Source: Sphingomonas sp. (GTDB lineage Bacteria; Pseudomonadota; Alphaproteobacteria; Sphingomonadales; Sphingomonadaceae). From it: 54,372 nucleotides of DNA. Both the position numbers and the translations under genes were made by a program. The stretch spans positions 1-54,372 of the forward strand of contig NZ_JAHFPY010000005.1 of NCBI RefSeq assembly GCF_023266535.1, read 5' to 3'. This document shows positions 19,271-29,203 of the stretch, piece by piece; within the stretch, counting starts at the first letter, position 1, and the number at the start of each line of letters is the position of its first letter. Under the pieces are notes generated by a model that was not told the origin of the DNA, searched no databases, and saw only the letters and a list, made by a program, of their open reading frames with translations.

Positions 19271-19956
19271 GCCGCATCCGCATCGTCGAGCGGCTGAGTT
19301 CGACCAACAGCGCATTATTGTCGGATGATGCGGCCGTCGAAGGCGATTGGCTGGTCGCGCTGAGGCAGGAAGGCGGCAAGGGCCGCCAGGGCCGCCCATG
19401 GCAATCGATTGATGGCAATTTCACCGGTTCGACGCTGGTCGAACTGCGCCCAACCGATCCGCCGGCTCCGTCGCTGACCCTGGTCGCGGGGCTGGCGCTG
19501 ATCGAGGCGGTGGATGTCGCCGCCCCCGCCATCGCAGCCTCGCTTAAATGGCCCAACGATCTGATGCTGGCCGAGGCCAAGCTGGCCGGGATCCTGCTCG
19601 AACGGTCGGGCGACCGGATCGTCGTCGGCTTTGGCGCCAATCTGGCGCGGGCGCCCGAAATACAAGGCCGCAAGACTGCCGCGCTGGGCACGGAGTTTTC
19701 GCCGCAGGCCTTCGCGCCGCTCCTGGCCGGCAAATTCGCCCAATTGCTGACCGCCTGGCGGGCTTCCGAGCCGGCGCAGTTCGCCCAGGCGTGGATGGCC
19801 CGGGCGCATCCCATTGGAACGCCGCTGGAGGTTCATAGCAGTCCATCCGAGCGCGTCTCCGGCACCTTCGACGGGATCGAGCCGGACGGAGCGATGCGGC
19901 TGAAGCGCGATGGGATGATCGACATCATCCGCGCCGGCGACGTCACGCTGGCGTGA
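19267..19956 (+). CDS. birA: biotin--[acetyl-CoA-carboxylase] ligase, probable CTG start
   Basis: Attaches biotin to the carboxyl carrier protein of acetyl-CoA carboxylase through biotinyl-5'-AMP. The ligase core shows ERLSSTNSALL (the STN motif of strand 1), EGGKGRQGRPW (biotinyl-AMP binding) and LKWPNDLML (catalytic Lys region). The C-terminal small domain follows. There is no N-terminal DNA-binding domain, so it is not a repressor. The first ATG/GTG/TTG in frame is TTG 19318, which would remove the STN motif. CTG 19267 gives a complete domain of 229 residues and a CTGA overlap with nuoN, so I prefer it. birA after nuoN is common in alphaproteobacteria. Confidence 0.88.
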
Positions 19957-20035
19957 CATTTGGCCGTGCTTCGGGCTAGGGCGCGATGCGGCTCGCCGCT
20001 GTGATGCACTTAATTCAGGCCCGGGAGGCCGCTCG

Positions 20036-20368
20036 TTGAAATTCGCTTCAAGCCCTTTTGAAACCGTCGACTGGAAAGGCGAGCCCAGGACCGAGCATCC
20101 TGGCGAGACCGGCATGGCCTATTGGCAGACCAGGGTGCTGGGCGATGTCCGCATCCGGATGGTGGAATATTCGCCGGGCTACGTCGCCGATCACTGGTGC
20201 GATCGCGGCCACATCTTGTTCGTGGTCGAAGGCGAATTGACCACGGAATTGCGCGACGGCCGCCAATATCTTTTGAAGCCAGGCATGAGCTATCAGGTAT
20301 CGGACTTTGGCGACGCCGCGCACCGTTCGGTCACGGCCAGCGGCGCGAAACTGTTTATCGTCGATTGA
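20036..20368 (+). CDS. DHCW-type cupin fold protein
   Basis: Small single-domain cupin of 110 residues. Motifs are [32 protein letters not shown] (possible metal ligands His, Cys, His) and [19 protein letters not shown], ending GAKLFIVD. This matches what I know as the DHCW-motif cupin family, whose reaction is unknown. The start is TTG 20036 with GGGAGG some 12 bases upstream. It lies between birA and coaX in the same direction, eight bases before coaX, and may be a late addition to a conserved order. Confidence 0.82.
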   Translation: MKFASSPFETVDWKGEPRTEHPGETGMAYWQTRVLGDVRIRMVEYSPGYVADHWCDRGHILFVVEGELTTELRDGRQYLLKPGMSYQVSDFGDAAHRSVTASGAKLFIVD

Positions 20369-20376
20369 GGAACGAC

Positions 20377-21153
20377 ATGCTGCTCGCCATCGATGCCGGG
20401 AACACCAACTGCGTCTTCGCCCTGGTCGACGGGGAGGAGATCAAGACGCGCTGGCGGATCGCCACCGACCCGCGGCGAACCGGCGACGAATATGCCGTCT
20501 GGCTGCACCAGCTGCTCGAGCTGGAGGGCTATGGCCGGGGCGACGTCAGCCAGGTCATCATCGGCACGGTCGTGCCGCGTGCGCTGCACAACCTCGAAGT
20601 GCTGTCGAAGAAATATTTCAACGTTGAGCCGATGGTCGCTGGGCAGGGCAGGGCCGAATGGCCGATCGCGCTCGATGTCGAGGAGCCACAAAGCGTCGGC
20701 GCCGACCGTGCGCTCAACACCATCGCCGCCCATGCCAAGCATGCCGGCGACCTGATCGTGATCGATTTCGGCACGGCGACGACCTTCGACGCGATCGATT
20801 TTTCCGGCGCCTACAAGGGCGGGATCATTGCGCCGGGCATCAACCTCAGCCTCGACGCGCTGGTCGGGGCGGCAGCCAAGCTGCCGCGCGTCGCCATTTC
20901 CGAGCCGGAGGACGAGAGCGTCATCGGGCGGACCACCGAAACGCAGATGCTGATCGGCGTCTATTGGGGCTATGTGGCGATGATCGAAGGATTGGTTGCG
21001 CGGATGAAGGCCGAGATCGGCCGGCCGGTGACGGTCATCGCAACCGGCGGCCTCGCCGTCCTGTTCGACAAGCATACGGACGCGTTTGACGCGATCGAGC
21101 CCGACCTCACCATCCATGGACTGGCGCTGCTGGCCGCGCGGGCGAGCCGATGA
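20377..21153 (+). CDS. coaX: type III pantothenate kinase
   Basis: Phosphorylates pantothenate, the first step of coenzyme A synthesis, in the cytoplasm. The ASKHA-fold motifs are [13 protein letters not shown] at the N-terminus (phosphate binding), [22 protein letters not shown] and GGIIAPGI, with ATGGLA near the end. The length of 258 residues is typical. ATG 20377 has GAGGAA upstream. The stop overlaps rnj by four bases (ATGA). Confidence 0.95.
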   Translation: MLLAIDAGNTNCVFALVDGEEIKTRWRIATDPRRTGDEYAVWLHQLLELEGYGRGDVSQVIIGTVVPRALHNLEVLSKKYFNVEPMVAGQGRAEWPIALDVEEPQSVGADRALNTIAAHAKHAGDLIVIDFGTATTFDAIDFSGAYKGGIIAPGINLSLDALVGAAAKLPRVAISEPEDESVIGRTTETQMLIGVYWGYVAMIEGLVARMKAEIGRPVTVIATGGLAVLFDKHTDAFDAIEPDLTIHGLALLAARASR

Positions 21154-22790
21154 CCCCGGGAGAAGAACTGCTGTTCCTGGCCCTCGGCGGGTCAGGCGAG
21201 ATCGGCATGAACGTCAACCTCTATGGCTGCCGTGGCAAATGGCTGATGGCGGACCTCGGGCTGACCTTCGCCGACTCCGATTATCCGGGCGTCGACCTGG
21301 TGCTGCCGGATCTGGAATTTATCGAGCAGCGGATGGACGATCTGGTCGGGATCGTCCTGACCCACGGTCATGAGGACCATATCGGCGCGCTTCCCTACCT
21401 CGCCGCCGATTTAAAGGTGCCGCTCTACGCCACGCCGTTCACGGCCGGCCTGATCGCCGGCAAGCTGGAGGAAGAGGGGCTGACCGGGCAGGTCGCCTTG
21501 CGGGTCATCGAGCGCGGCGGGTCGATCGATCTAGACCCATTTCGCATCACCTATGTGCCGCTGGCCCATTCGATCCCCGAAGGGAATGGCCTGCTGATCG
21601 AAACCCCGTTCGGCAATATCTTCCACACCGGCGACTGGAAAATCGACGAAGCGCCGGTGCTGGGCCACCCCAGCTCCACCGAAACCCTGACCGAGATCGG
21701 CGATGCCGGCGTGCTGGCGCTGGTGTGCGATTCAACCAATGTCTTCCAGGACAAGGCATCGGGCAGCGAATCCGGCGTCCATGCCGGGCTGCTGGAGGCC
21801 GTGACCAAGGCCAAAGGCCGGGTGCTGGTCACCACCTTCGCGTCCAACGCCGCCCGGCTGGAGACCATCGGCCGGGTGGCACTGGAGACCGGGCGGCGCG
21901 TCTGCGTCGCCGGCCGCAGCCTCGAGCGCATCCTCAAGGTTGCCAAGGCGACCGGCTACCTCAAGGATTTCCCCGAGCCGGTGCGGTTCGATGAGGCGAT
22001 GCTGCTGCCCAAGCAGGAGTTGCTGATCATCGCCACCGGCGGCCAGGGCGAGCCGCGCGCGGCGCTGGGGCGGATTGCGTTCGGCCAGCACGAATTGAAA
22101 CTCGCCGAGGGCGACACGGTGATCTTCTCGTCCAAGCAGATCCCGGGCAACGAGATTGCCATCGGCCGGATCATGAACGCGCTCAGCGACCTCGGCGCGC
22201 TGATCGTCACCGACCGGCAGGCGCATGTCCATGTCTCCGGCCACCCCGGCCGGCCCGAGCTGGCGGAAATGTACCGCTGGATCCGCCCGCAGATATTGGT
22301 GCCGGTCCATGGCGAGATCCGCCACATGCGCGAGCAGGCGCGGTTGGGCCTCGAGCAGGGCATTCCGAGCGCGGTCGTCCAGCGCAACGGCGACCTCATC
22401 CGCCTGGCGCCGGACGGGCCGGAGAAGATCGGCGAGGAGAGGGTCGGGCGGCTGGTGCTCGACGGCGACGTGATCCTGCCGTCCGACGGTGTGACCATCA
22501 ACGAGCGCCGCAAAATCGGCTACAATGGCCTGATCACGGTCGCGCTGCCGGTGGGTGGTGACGGCCGGCTGGCCGGCAAGGTGCTGGTGCGGCCGTTCGG
22601 CGTGCCGATCGAGGAAGATCGCGACGATTTCATCGCCGACGCCGCCGACGCCGCGACCCGCGCCTATGAGCCGTCGCGTGACGCCGAGAAAGTCCGCGAA
22701 GCGGTCAGGCTGGCAGTGCGCCGCTGTGCCACGCTGTGGACCGGCAAAAAGCCGGTGGTTGAGGTCATGCTGCTCGAGGTTGCGCGATGA
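21150..22790 (+). CDS. rnj: ribonuclease J
   Basis: Metallo-beta-lactamase/beta-CASP RNase with endo- and 5'-exonuclease activity in rRNA and mRNA processing. Visible motifs are [10 protein letters not shown] at the N-terminus, the zinc site [14 protein letters not shown], the ligand stretch FHTGDWKID, the beta-[15 protein letters not shown] and the C-terminal [15 protein letters not shown] with [10 protein letters not shown]. The length is 546 residues. It overlaps coaX and the next gene by four bases each. It is a plausible regulator of this operon's own long transcript, but that is inference. Confidence 0.95.
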   Translation: MTPGEELLFLALGGSGEIGMNVNLYGCRGKWLMADLGLTFADSDYPGVDLVLPDLEFIEQRMDDLVGIVLTHGHEDHIGALPYLAADLKVPLYATPFTAGLIAGKLEEEGLTGQVALRVIERGGSIDLDPFRITYVPLAHSIPEGNGLLIETPFGNIFHTGDWKIDEAPVLGHPSSTETLTEIGDAGVLALVCDSTNVFQDKASGSESGVHAGLLEAVTKAKGRVLVTTFASNAARLETIGRVALETGRRVCVAGRSLERILKVAKATGYLKDFPEPVRFDEAMLLPKQELLIIATGGQGEPRAALGRIAFGQHELKLAEGDTVIFSSKQIPGNEIAIGRIMNALSDLGALIVTDRQAHVHVSGHPGRPELAEMYRWIRPQILVPVHGEIRHMREQARLGLEQGIPSAVVQRNGDLIRLAPDGPEKIGEERVGRLVLDGDVILPSDGVTINERRKIGYNGLITVALPVGGDGRLAGKVLVRPFGVPIEEDRDDFIADAADAATRAYEPSRDAEKVREAVRLAVRRCATLWTGKKPVVEVMLLEVAR

Positions 22791-23047
22791 AGTGGACTTC
22801 GGTCCTGGCGATCTACTTCCTGGTCTTCTGTTTTTCCGCCTTCCTGCTGTTGCCGTTTGGTGTGAGGACGCATGAGGAAGTCGGCGTAGAGCGCGTGCCC
22901 GGCCAGGCCGACAGCGCGCCGCACAAATTCGATTTGCCGAGGCATTTGCTCAAGGCGGCGCTGCTCGCCTGCCTGCTGACGGCGCTGTACGTCGCCAATT
23001 ATCAGTTCGGCTGGATCACCGTCGACGATCTCGACTTCTATAATTGA
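22787..23047 (+). CDS. DUF1467 family membrane protein
   Basis: An 86-residue protein with two helices, about 4-24 (SVLAIYFLVFCFSAFLLLPF) and 57-75. Between them is the conserved GVRTHEEVG segment typical of the DUF1467 family found after rnj in alphaproteobacteria. Function unknown. ATG 22787 overlaps the rnj stop. It is the last gene of the nuo-birA-coaX-rnj transcript; palindromic repeats follow at once. Confidence 0.88.
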   Translation: MKWTSVLAIYFLVFCFSAFLLLPFGVRTHEEVGVERVPGQADSAPHKFDLPRHLLKAALLACLLTALYVANYQFGWITVDDLDFYN

Positions 23048-23071
23048 GTTTCCTCCCTATCGCACAGCGAT

Positions 23072-23158
23072 GGGGAGGGGAACCAGCGTAGCTGGTGGAG
23101 GGGCGGTTGACATGCCTTCACTTACCCCTCCACCATCCTTCGGATGGTTCCCCTCCCC
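23072..23158. repeat. inverted repeat between converging genes
   Basis: Left arm GGGGAGGGGAACCA and GGTGGAGGGG (23072-23105) faces right arm CCCCTCCACC and TGGTTCCCCTCCCC (23125-23158). It lies between the DUF1467 gene (+) and the coiled-coil gene (-), so it could terminate transcription from both sides, though no U-run follows. It is related to 5093-5199 and 41195-41217. Confidence 0.75.
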
Positions 23159-23180
23159 AGCAAAATGCAGGGGAGGAATT

Positions 23181-25493
23181 TTAACGCTCTTTCCCCACCG
23201 CCTGCGCCAGCGCGGCGTAGAGCTTGCCCATGTCGCTCGACATCAAGGTGACCGCGATCATTCCGCCGTCGCGCTCCGCCAGCACCCGCCGCAGCATTGC
23301 TTCAAAGTCGTGGACATAGTGATTGACGGCCGTCTGGAACTCCGGATCGGACTCATAATGGGCGGCAATGCCGCGGCCTTCCGATCCATCGAGCAGCCGG
23401 ACCGCGCGCCGCGTGAACACGCCGCGGTTGCCCTTCAGATAATGGGCCCAGGCCTTGTCATCGACCTCGTCGCTGAGGATCTTCTGCACGTCGATCGAGG
23501 CCGAATGCATCGAGTCGATCAGCAGCGACACGCGGCGGGCGAAGTCCTCGCCGCTGTCCTTCAGCTGGGCCTCGCGATTGCGTTCGATATGGGCTTCCAG
23601 CGCGGCGGCGCTCTGGCCGATCGACAGCATTTGCGCGGTCAGCCGGCCCGACGCCTCGCGCGCCGTTTCGACCGCCCGGGTGGCGACATGGTCGAGCTCG
23701 GCAAGCTTGGACTCGACGCTGTCGCGCACGGCCTTTTCCAGGGCGGCGCGGGTTTGCTCGCTGAGTTCGCCGGCGCATTCCGGAATGACCTTGCCGATCG
23801 CCTCGCGGGCGCGTTCGGCGGCATGGGCGGCGGTTTCCTTGACCCGAACCAGCGCCTCAACCAGCGCCGGGCCGGTCTCGCCCGAAAGGCGACTGGCTTC
23901 GTCGCTGGCGGTGGCGATGGCGGCGCCCAGCTCGGCCAGCCGTTCTTCGGCCTGGCGAACGCCAAGGTCGACCGACGTCATCAGCGTCGCCAACCGCTCT
24001 TGCTGGTGCTCGACAATCGATGCGCCGGATTCGATCCGGCTCTGCGCCTCGATCGAGGCATCGCGCATCTGCTCGACATGGGGCCGCGCGGCCTCGGCCG
24101 ATGCCAGCATTCGGGCAGCGCCGGCTTCGGCCTCGCTTAGCGTCGTGGTCATCTCGCCGGACAGCACCGCGCCAAGCCGGTCGAGGCCTTCGCGGAGGCG
24201 TTCGGAGCGGTCGGCGAGGCTGTCGAGGCTGTTGTCGTGGAGTGCTGTCGCCGAGGTGAGGCCCTCAAGCTCGCCCCGCAGGCGGCCCAGGGCGGCCTGG
24301 ACATGGCTGGCGCGCTCGTCGCCAGAACGGGCGAGGTCGAGGAACCGCTCGTCGAGCGCGGCAAGCCCGCTGTCGAGATCGGCGACCAGGCGCTGCGAGG
24401 CGCGTTCCTGCTCTGCAATCCGGGTGGTCAAACTGTCGAGCGCGCTGCCGGCATGGGTCAGACGCTCGCCGAGCAGCTCCGATGCATCCATGCCCGCGCG
24501 GCCAATGCTGGCCTGGCTCTGGGCGACCAACGCCGAAATGGCCGCGGCCTGGGCGTCGATGCCGGTGCGGATTTCGGTCAGCGCTTCGGCCGAGCGGGCC
24601 AGCAATGCGTCAACCGTGGCGCTGGTCTCGGAACGGGCTTCGGATACGCGCAGGCTCGCGGCGGCTCCGGCGGCTTCGATATTGGCAAGGCTGGCGAGCA
24701 ACCGCTCCGACGCTTCGCGAACGATCGAATCGGCCTGCTGCGCGTGCGCCGACAGGCTGGAGACCTGGGTCCCGAAGCCGCCGGCCTGTTCGATCGCTGT
24801 TTGACCCGCGGTGCGCAGCGTCTCGGCCATCCGCCGGGTGCTTTCCTCGGCCTGGGGCAGGTCGGTGAGCAGCACGCCAATATCGGTCCGCGCCGATTCC
24901 GCTGCCCGGTCCAGCGCTGCGCCATGTTCGGCGAGTGACTGCGACCCGCGATTGAGGTCCGCGGTGATCGCTCCCAGCCGGGTCGCGGCCTGGTCGCCCA
25001 GGCCCATCAGATCGCCTGCCATGACGCCGAGCGTGCGATGATTTTCGCTAATCTGGTGCGACAGCGCCGCCAATATGTCCTGCAGCGAGCGCGCTTCCTT
25101 GCGCATCGCGATGACCGAACGGGTGAATTTCTCGGCTTCCTTGCGGCGGGTGCGGCCGAACATCAGCCACACCAGCCCCATCAGCGCCAGCGGACCGGCG
25201 AGGATCGCCACCCATTGGGCAACGGCTGGGCTGGTCAGCGGCTCTTCGGCAAGGACCCGGCCGGCCGACCAGGCGGTGTAGCCGGTCCATAGCAAGGCGA
25301 GGATGCCAAGGGCCCAACCGAGCACCATCCGGCCGCCTTCGCTGGCGACGCCATGGACGTCGCGGATTTCGGCCCAATCCATGCGGCTGAAGCTTGGCTC
25401 CGAGTGGATCTCTTCGCCTTCGATCACCGGGATCGGAATTTCCTGGTCCTCGGCATAGCGATTGCCCTGGGCGCGATATGGATTGGTGCTCAT
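23181..25493 (-). CDS. membrane-anchored long coiled-coil protein, possibly TipN-like
   Basis: A 770-residue protein with two transmembrane helices near the N-terminus (about 50-72 and 88-108: ALGILALLWTGYTAW, VAILAGPLALMGLVWLMFG). About 570 residues of Ala/Glu/Arg/Ser-rich helix follow, predicted to form coiled coil. A compact C-terminal segment (KAWAHYLKGNRGVFTRRAVR to the end) looks globular. The architecture recalls TipN, the new-pole marker of Caulobacter, but I cannot confirm homology. The start MSTNPYRAQG at 25493 is preferred over longer versions. It faces the 25625 gene across 131 bases that must hold both promoters. Confidence 0.75.
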   Translation of the reverse strand: MSTNPYRAQGNRYAEDQEIPIPVIEGEEIHSEPSFSRMDWAEIRDVHGVASEGGRMVLGWALGILALLWTGYTAWSAGRVLAEEPLTSPAVAQWVAILAGPLALMGLVWLMFGRTRRKEAEKFTRSVIAMRKEARSLQDILAALSHQISENHRTLGVMAGDLMGLGDQAATRLGAITADLNRGSQSLAEHGAALDRAAESARTDIGVLLTDLPQAEESTRRMAETLRTAGQTAIEQAGGFGTQVSSLSAHAQQADSIVREASERLLASLANIEAAGAAASLRVSEARSETSATVDALLARSAEALTEIRTGIDAQAAAISALVAQSQASIGRAGMDASELLGERLTHAGSALDSLTTRIAEQERASQRLVADLDSGLAALDERFLDLARSGDERASHVQAALGRLRGELEGLTSATALHDNSLDSLADRSERLREGLDRLGAVLSGEMTTTLSEAEAGAARMLASAEAARPHVEQMRDASIEAQSRIESGASIVEHQQERLATLMTSVDLGVRQAEERLAELGAAIATASDEASRLSGETGPALVEALVRVKETAAHAAERAREAIGKVIPECAGELSEQTRAALEKAVRDSVESKLAELDHVATRAVETAREASGRLTAQMLSIGQSAAALEAHIERNREAQLKDSGEDFARRVSLLIDSMHSASIDVQKILSDEVDDKAWAHYLKGNRGVFTRRAVRLLDGSEGRGIAAHYESDPEFQTAVNHYVHDFEAMLRRVLAERDGGMIAVTLMSSDMGKLYAALAQAVGKER

Positions 25494-25624
25494 GATCGGG
25501 GAGTTTACCACCTTTGTAGACATGCGAAAGCGACAAAAGGGCACAGTCGCCACTGGAAATTGGGACACACGCTGCCCTATGCATGGTGGCTTCAGGGGGG
25601 AATTACCGGAACGCGAGGGTGACC

Positions 25625-26824
25625 ATGGCGCTCGGCGCCTTGATCGGGGCCTATCAGGAGGATGATGCGGGGGCCTTGCGCGCCCTGCTTCCGCTCGCCG
25701 GTCGCACGTTGATCGAATATCAGGTGCGCTGCCTCGCCGCCGCAGGCGCCGCGCCGCTGACCGTGCTGGTCGAGCGCGTGCCGCCGGCGCTCAACGAGGC
25801 ATTCGAACGGCTCCGGGGCGAGGGCATCGCCGTAGTGCCGGTCAGCGATGGCAATGAGGCCGCCAGCCGGTTCGAGGCGGGCAGCCAGCTGATCCTGCTG
25901 GCCGACGGCGTGGCGCCAGACATGGGCGACCTCGAGCTGCTGCTGGAAGAAAGCGACGGCGCGATCGTCACCGTCCCCGACGACGAAGTCCATGAGGCGT
26001 TTGAGCGGATCGACGGTCACAATCGCTGGGCCGGCCTGGCCAGGGTCGATTCCAACATGCTCGGCGCGACGGCGGCAATGCTCGGCGACTGGGACCTGCA
26101 GTCGACGCTGCTGCGCCGCGCGGTCCAGGCCGGGGCGCGGCTGGTCCCGTCCAATCCCGGCGACGGGCGCGGCCCGTTCCTGACCATCGACGAGGGGGCA
26201 ATGGCCGGCTTCGAACGGCGGTTGCTGGTCGCCTCCCGGACGGCGCGCGAGGATGCGGTCGCTCGCTACTTCCTGCCGGTGGTCGAGGAAGTCGCGACGG
26301 AAAAGCTGATGGAAACGGGCGTGCGTCCGTCCTGGCTGGTCATGGCGGCATTGGTCATGACCATTGCCGGCGCCTTCTGCTTCAGCCGCGGCTGGCATTT
26401 GGCGGCGCTCGGCCTGCTGTTTCTGTCGACGCCGTTCGACCTGGTAGCGCAGCGCTTGGCAACACTCCGGCTGCGGCCGCTCAGCCCGTCGATGCTGTCG
26501 CGCCGCTTGCTTTGGCCGGCAGCGGGACTGGCCTTGCTGGCGCTGGGGTGGTTCGAGGCCCGGCATGGCTCGGGCTGGGGCGCGATGATGGCGGCGCTCA
26601 CTGCGGCGGCCTTTGGCGAGGCCGGGCGCATCGAACGCAATGGACGCCCGATCCCGGCCATCGAATGGCAATTTGCGCGCCGCAACGCGATCTGGCTCGC
26701 GCTGCCCTTTGCGGTGGGCGGCTGGTGGAACCTCTATCTGACGCTGGTCGCCCTCTATGCGGCAACCAGTTTCTTCACCGCCCAGCACTTCCGCCATGCG
26801 GTGGAAACAGCGCCTCATAATTGA
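25625..26824 (+). CDS. membrane protein resembling a degenerate cytidylyltransferase / CDP-alcohol phosphatidyltransferase
   Basis: A 399-residue protein in two halves. Residues 1-200 look like a nucleotidyltransferase fold (ALRALLPLAGRTLIEYQVRCL resembles the usual KALLPVAG-PLIE stretch). The glycine-rich nucleotide loop is replaced by IGAYQEDDAG. Residues 235-390 have five or six helices. The place of the CDP-alcohol transferase motif D-x2-D-G-x2-A-R reads FDLVAQRLATL, keeping one Asp and losing the second Asp, the Gly and the Arg. The layout resembles bifunctional inositol-phosphate cytidylyltransferase/DIPP synthase, but both active sites look lost. ATG 25625 is chosen by similarity of the N-terminus. 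Confidence 0.6.
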   Translation: MALGALIGAYQEDDAGALRALLPLAGRTLIEYQVRCLAAAGAAPLTVLVERVPPALNEAFERLRGEGIAVVPVSDGNEAASRFEAGSQLILLADGVAPDMGDLELLLEESDGAIVTVPDDEVHEAFERIDGHNRWAGLARVDSNMLGATAAMLGDWDLQSTLLRRAVQAGARLVPSNPGDGRGPFLTIDEGAMAGFERRLLVASRTAREDAVARYFLPVVEEVATEKLMETGVRPSWLVMAALVMTIAGAFCFSRGWHLAALGLLFLSTPFDLVAQRLATLRLRPLSPSMLSRRLLWPAAGLALLALGWFEARHGSGWGAMMAALTAAAFGEAGRIERNGRPIPAIEWQFARRNAIWLALPFAVGGWWNLYLTLVALYAATSFFTAQHFRHAVETAPHN

Positions 26825-26859
26825 CCGCGCGTTAACCCGTTCCGTTCTATAAAAACTGG

Positions 26860-27873
26860 ATGATGCCCGTGGAATGGCCGCTTGCTGCATCGGCAGCCGA
26901 CCGCCCGGTCGATCCTGCGCGCCCGCGTGTGGGGCGCGACCGGCTGGGCGTCGCTATGGCCGATTTCTTCCTCGACGATGGCTCGCGGCTGACCGACGAG
27001 GAACGGGCGCTGATCGCCGCCATGCTGCGCGGGCTGGTCGGCGATATCGTCGATGAGCTGATCGCTGGCTTGCCCGGGTTGCTGGCCGCGCAGGCCGATC
27101 GGGGCCGCGACGGCCTGTACCGGCGCTTGCGCGCTTCCGGGCTGATGGAACGGCCCAACCTGGTTTCATTGCTGTTGCGCCGCGCCGACGAGCAGCAGCT
27201 GTCCGCGCGGGCCGACCGCAATCATCCGACCGTGGCTTCGCTGGTCAGCGACGACAGCGCCCCGGTGGCGGAAGCGGCGATGGCCCTGGCGCTGGCCAGG
27301 GGGCGCCGCCGCGACCGGTTCGGCCGGATGAGCATCGAGTTCGACGATCTTGACGCCGAGGATGCGGTCGCACTGGTCCATGCCGTCGCGGCGGGCCTGC
27401 GCGACGCGCTGTCCGACGAAGCCGATGAAGCGCTTGGGTCGGCGTCTCGCGCTTTGCTTTCGCGGCACGACGAGGGCCGCCGGCTCGACGCCGCGGTGGC
27501 CGCACTGGCCCGGGTGCTTGATACGCAGAACCGCGCCGATGACGCGCTCGTCCACCGGCTGGCCGAGGATGGCGATGCGGCGCTGCTGGTTGGATTGCTG
27601 GCGCGCCGCGCCGGGATCGACCAGCTCGACGCCTGGAATTTCTTCACCGGTGGCGAGGCCATGATGCTCGCCCGCCTGGCCGGGTGTGATCGCACCACCG
27701 CCGCGCAAATGCTCGCGGCGTTCGAGCCGATGTCGGGTGCCCACGCTGCCGAGCGGATCATCGACCGGTTCGCTGCGATCGACGATGCGGCGGTCGAGCG
27801 CTGCCGCCGCTGGCTGCGGCTCGATCCGCACTACCGCACCGCCCGCCGGGCCATGGAACAGGCCAATGGCTAG
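26860..27873 (+). CDS. helical repeat protein, DUF2336-like
   Basis: Soluble 337-residue protein made of Ala/Leu/Arg/Asp-rich helices in a HEAT-like pattern (for example RPNLVSLLLRRADEQQL, DEDAVALVHAVAAGLRDAL-like stretches and LRLDPHYRTARRAMEQ). I place it tentatively with DUF2336 proteins, which in alphaproteobacteria often sit near signalling genes. ATG 26860 is used; ATG 26956 (MADFFLDDGSRL) is a credible alternative. TTGACC at 26821 and TATAAA at 26848 make a poor promoter (21-base spacing). The stop lies inside the kinase-like gene, an eight-base overlap, so the two products are probably made together. Confidence 0.65.
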   Translation: MMPVEWPLAASAADRPVDPARPRVGRDRLGVAMADFFLDDGSRLTDEERALIAAMLRGLVGDIVDELIAGLPGLLAAQADRGRDGLYRRLRASGLMERPNLVSLLLRRADEQQLSARADRNHPTVASLVSDDSAPVAEAAMALALARGRRRDRFGRMSIEFDDLDAEDAVALVHAVAAGLRDALSDEADEALGSASRALLSRHDEGRRLDAAVAALARVLDTQNRADDALVHRLAEDGDAALLVGLLARRAGIDQLDAWNFFTGGEAMMLARLAGCDRTTAAQMLAAFEPMSGAHAAERIIDRFAAIDDAAVERCRRWLRLDPHYRTARRAMEQANG

Positions 27874-29203
27874 CGCGCCATTCGATGTCGGACCGGTTTC
27901 GGGCCGCGTTGACCGCGACGGCCGGCTGGTTGCCGCGGACCCGGCACTGCTGCGGTTGCAGGAAGAGGCCGGCTCATCGCTCGGCGCGCCGCTGGCGCTG
28001 CCGCAAATTGCTGCTGTCGCCCGATCGGCGATGAAGCTTGGCGTTCCGCTGTCGCGCTCGGTCATCGCCGCTTCGAGCGACCGCGATCTGGACCTGTGGG
28101 TACGGGCCGAGCCCGATGCCGAGGGCGTCACTCTGACGATCGACGGCTGGAAGGCCAAGCCTCCGGCCCCGCCACGCCTGACCCTGGTCGCCAACGAGCC
28201 GCTTGGCGGCGAGGAGGAAGCTGCAGCAAGGCCGCTCAGCCTGACGACCGATGCCGAGCTCCGGATCAAGCGGATCGATGACGAACTGGCCAATCTGCTT
28301 GGTTCCAGTGCGTCGGCTGCTGTTGGCCAGCCGCTGACCCGTCATTTCCTGCTGGCCGACAACGGCGACGGGGTGATGCCGCTGCTGACCGCACTGGCTG
28401 GCCGCGAGGACTTCACCGGCCAGCGGGCTCGCATCCGCGGACAGGGCGATGAATCACTTGTCACGTTGAAGGGGACGGTTCGCCGCACATCGGCGGACCG
28501 GTTCGACGGCTATGAAATCGAATTGGACCGGCCCGGCGAATATGCGCCTGCGGCGGCGACGGTGATCGATCCGGCGCTGGACGAAGCGCTGCGCTCGCCG
28601 CTCGACCGGATCATTGCCGCGGCGGAGCGCATTTCCGACCGGAGCGAAGGGCCGCTGCGCAGCGATTATGCCGCCTACGCTGGCGACATCGCCGCAGCCG
28701 GCCGTCATTTGCTGTCCGTAATCCGCAACATGACCGACCAAGAAGCCGCCAAGGCCGCCAGCCAGCTCGACATGGCCGAAGCCGCCGAGGAGGCGATCCA
28801 GCTGGTCCAGGCGAGGGCGGAGGAGCGCTCGATCCAGATCGAGCTGGTTGGCGCCGACCAGCCGCTCAATGCTGTGGGCGAACAGCGAGGCGCAGTGCAG
28901 ATCCTGGTCAATTTGCTTGGCAATGCCGTGCGCCACTCACCCGACAAGGGCACCATCGCGGTGATCGCCGAGCGAAAGGGCGATCAGGTCACGGTTACGG
29001 TCGCCGATGAAGGCCCGGGCATCGACCAGGCCGACCAGGAGCGCATCTTCGAGAAATATGAGCGGATCGGCGACGCGCCAGGCGGTATCGGCTTGGGTCT
29101 GGCCATTTCACGACGTCTGGCCCGCTCGATGGGCGGCGACGTGATGCTGCAAAGCGCGTTGGGCCAGGGCGCGCGGTTCACGCTCCTGTTGCCGTCAGCC
29201 TAG
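27866..29203 (+). CDS. histidine-kinase-like protein lacking the usual phospho-accepting histidine
   Basis: A 445-residue soluble protein. A PAS-like region occupies about 120-220, and the dimerization helices start at 238. The C-terminal HATPase domain is complete: N box [15 protein letters not shown] (345-359), G1 DEGPGID (381-387), F box YERI, G2 [14 protein letters not shown] (406-419). In the H box, where kinases have HE-LRTPLN, this protein reads EA-LRSPLD (240-247), so the histidine is absent. The rest of the helix pair ([16 protein letters not shown]) is conserved. It may bind ATP and signal without autophosphorylation, or act with a partner kinase. It overlaps the DUF2336-like gene, and its end overlaps gltA tail to tail. 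Confidence 0.8.
   Translation: MASAPFDVGPVSGRVDRDGRLVAADPALLRLQEEAGSSLGAPLALPQIAAVARSAMKLGVPLSRSVIAASSDRDLDLWVRAEPDAEGVTLTIDGWKAKPPAPPRLTLVANEPLGGEEEAAARPLSLTTDAELRIKRIDDELANLLGSSASAAVGQPLTRHFLLADNGDGVMPLLTALAGREDFTGQRARIRGQGDESLVTLKGTVRRTSADRFDGYEIELDRPGEYAPAAATVIDPALDEALRSPLDRIIAAAERISDRSEGPLRSDYAAYAGDIAAAGRHLLSVIRNMTDQEAAKAASQLDMAEAAEEAIQLVQARAEERSIQIELVGADQPLNAVGEQRGAVQILVNLLGNAVRHSPDKGTIAVIAERKGDQVTVTVADEGPGIDQADQERIFEKYERIGDAPGGIGLGLAISRRLARSMGGDVMLQSALGQGARFTLLLPSA

Noticed and set aside
26821..26853. TTGACC ... TATAAA promoter before the DUF2336-like gene
   Set aside because: The spacing is 21 bases instead of about 17 and the first element overlaps the preceding coding region, so it is not reported as a site.
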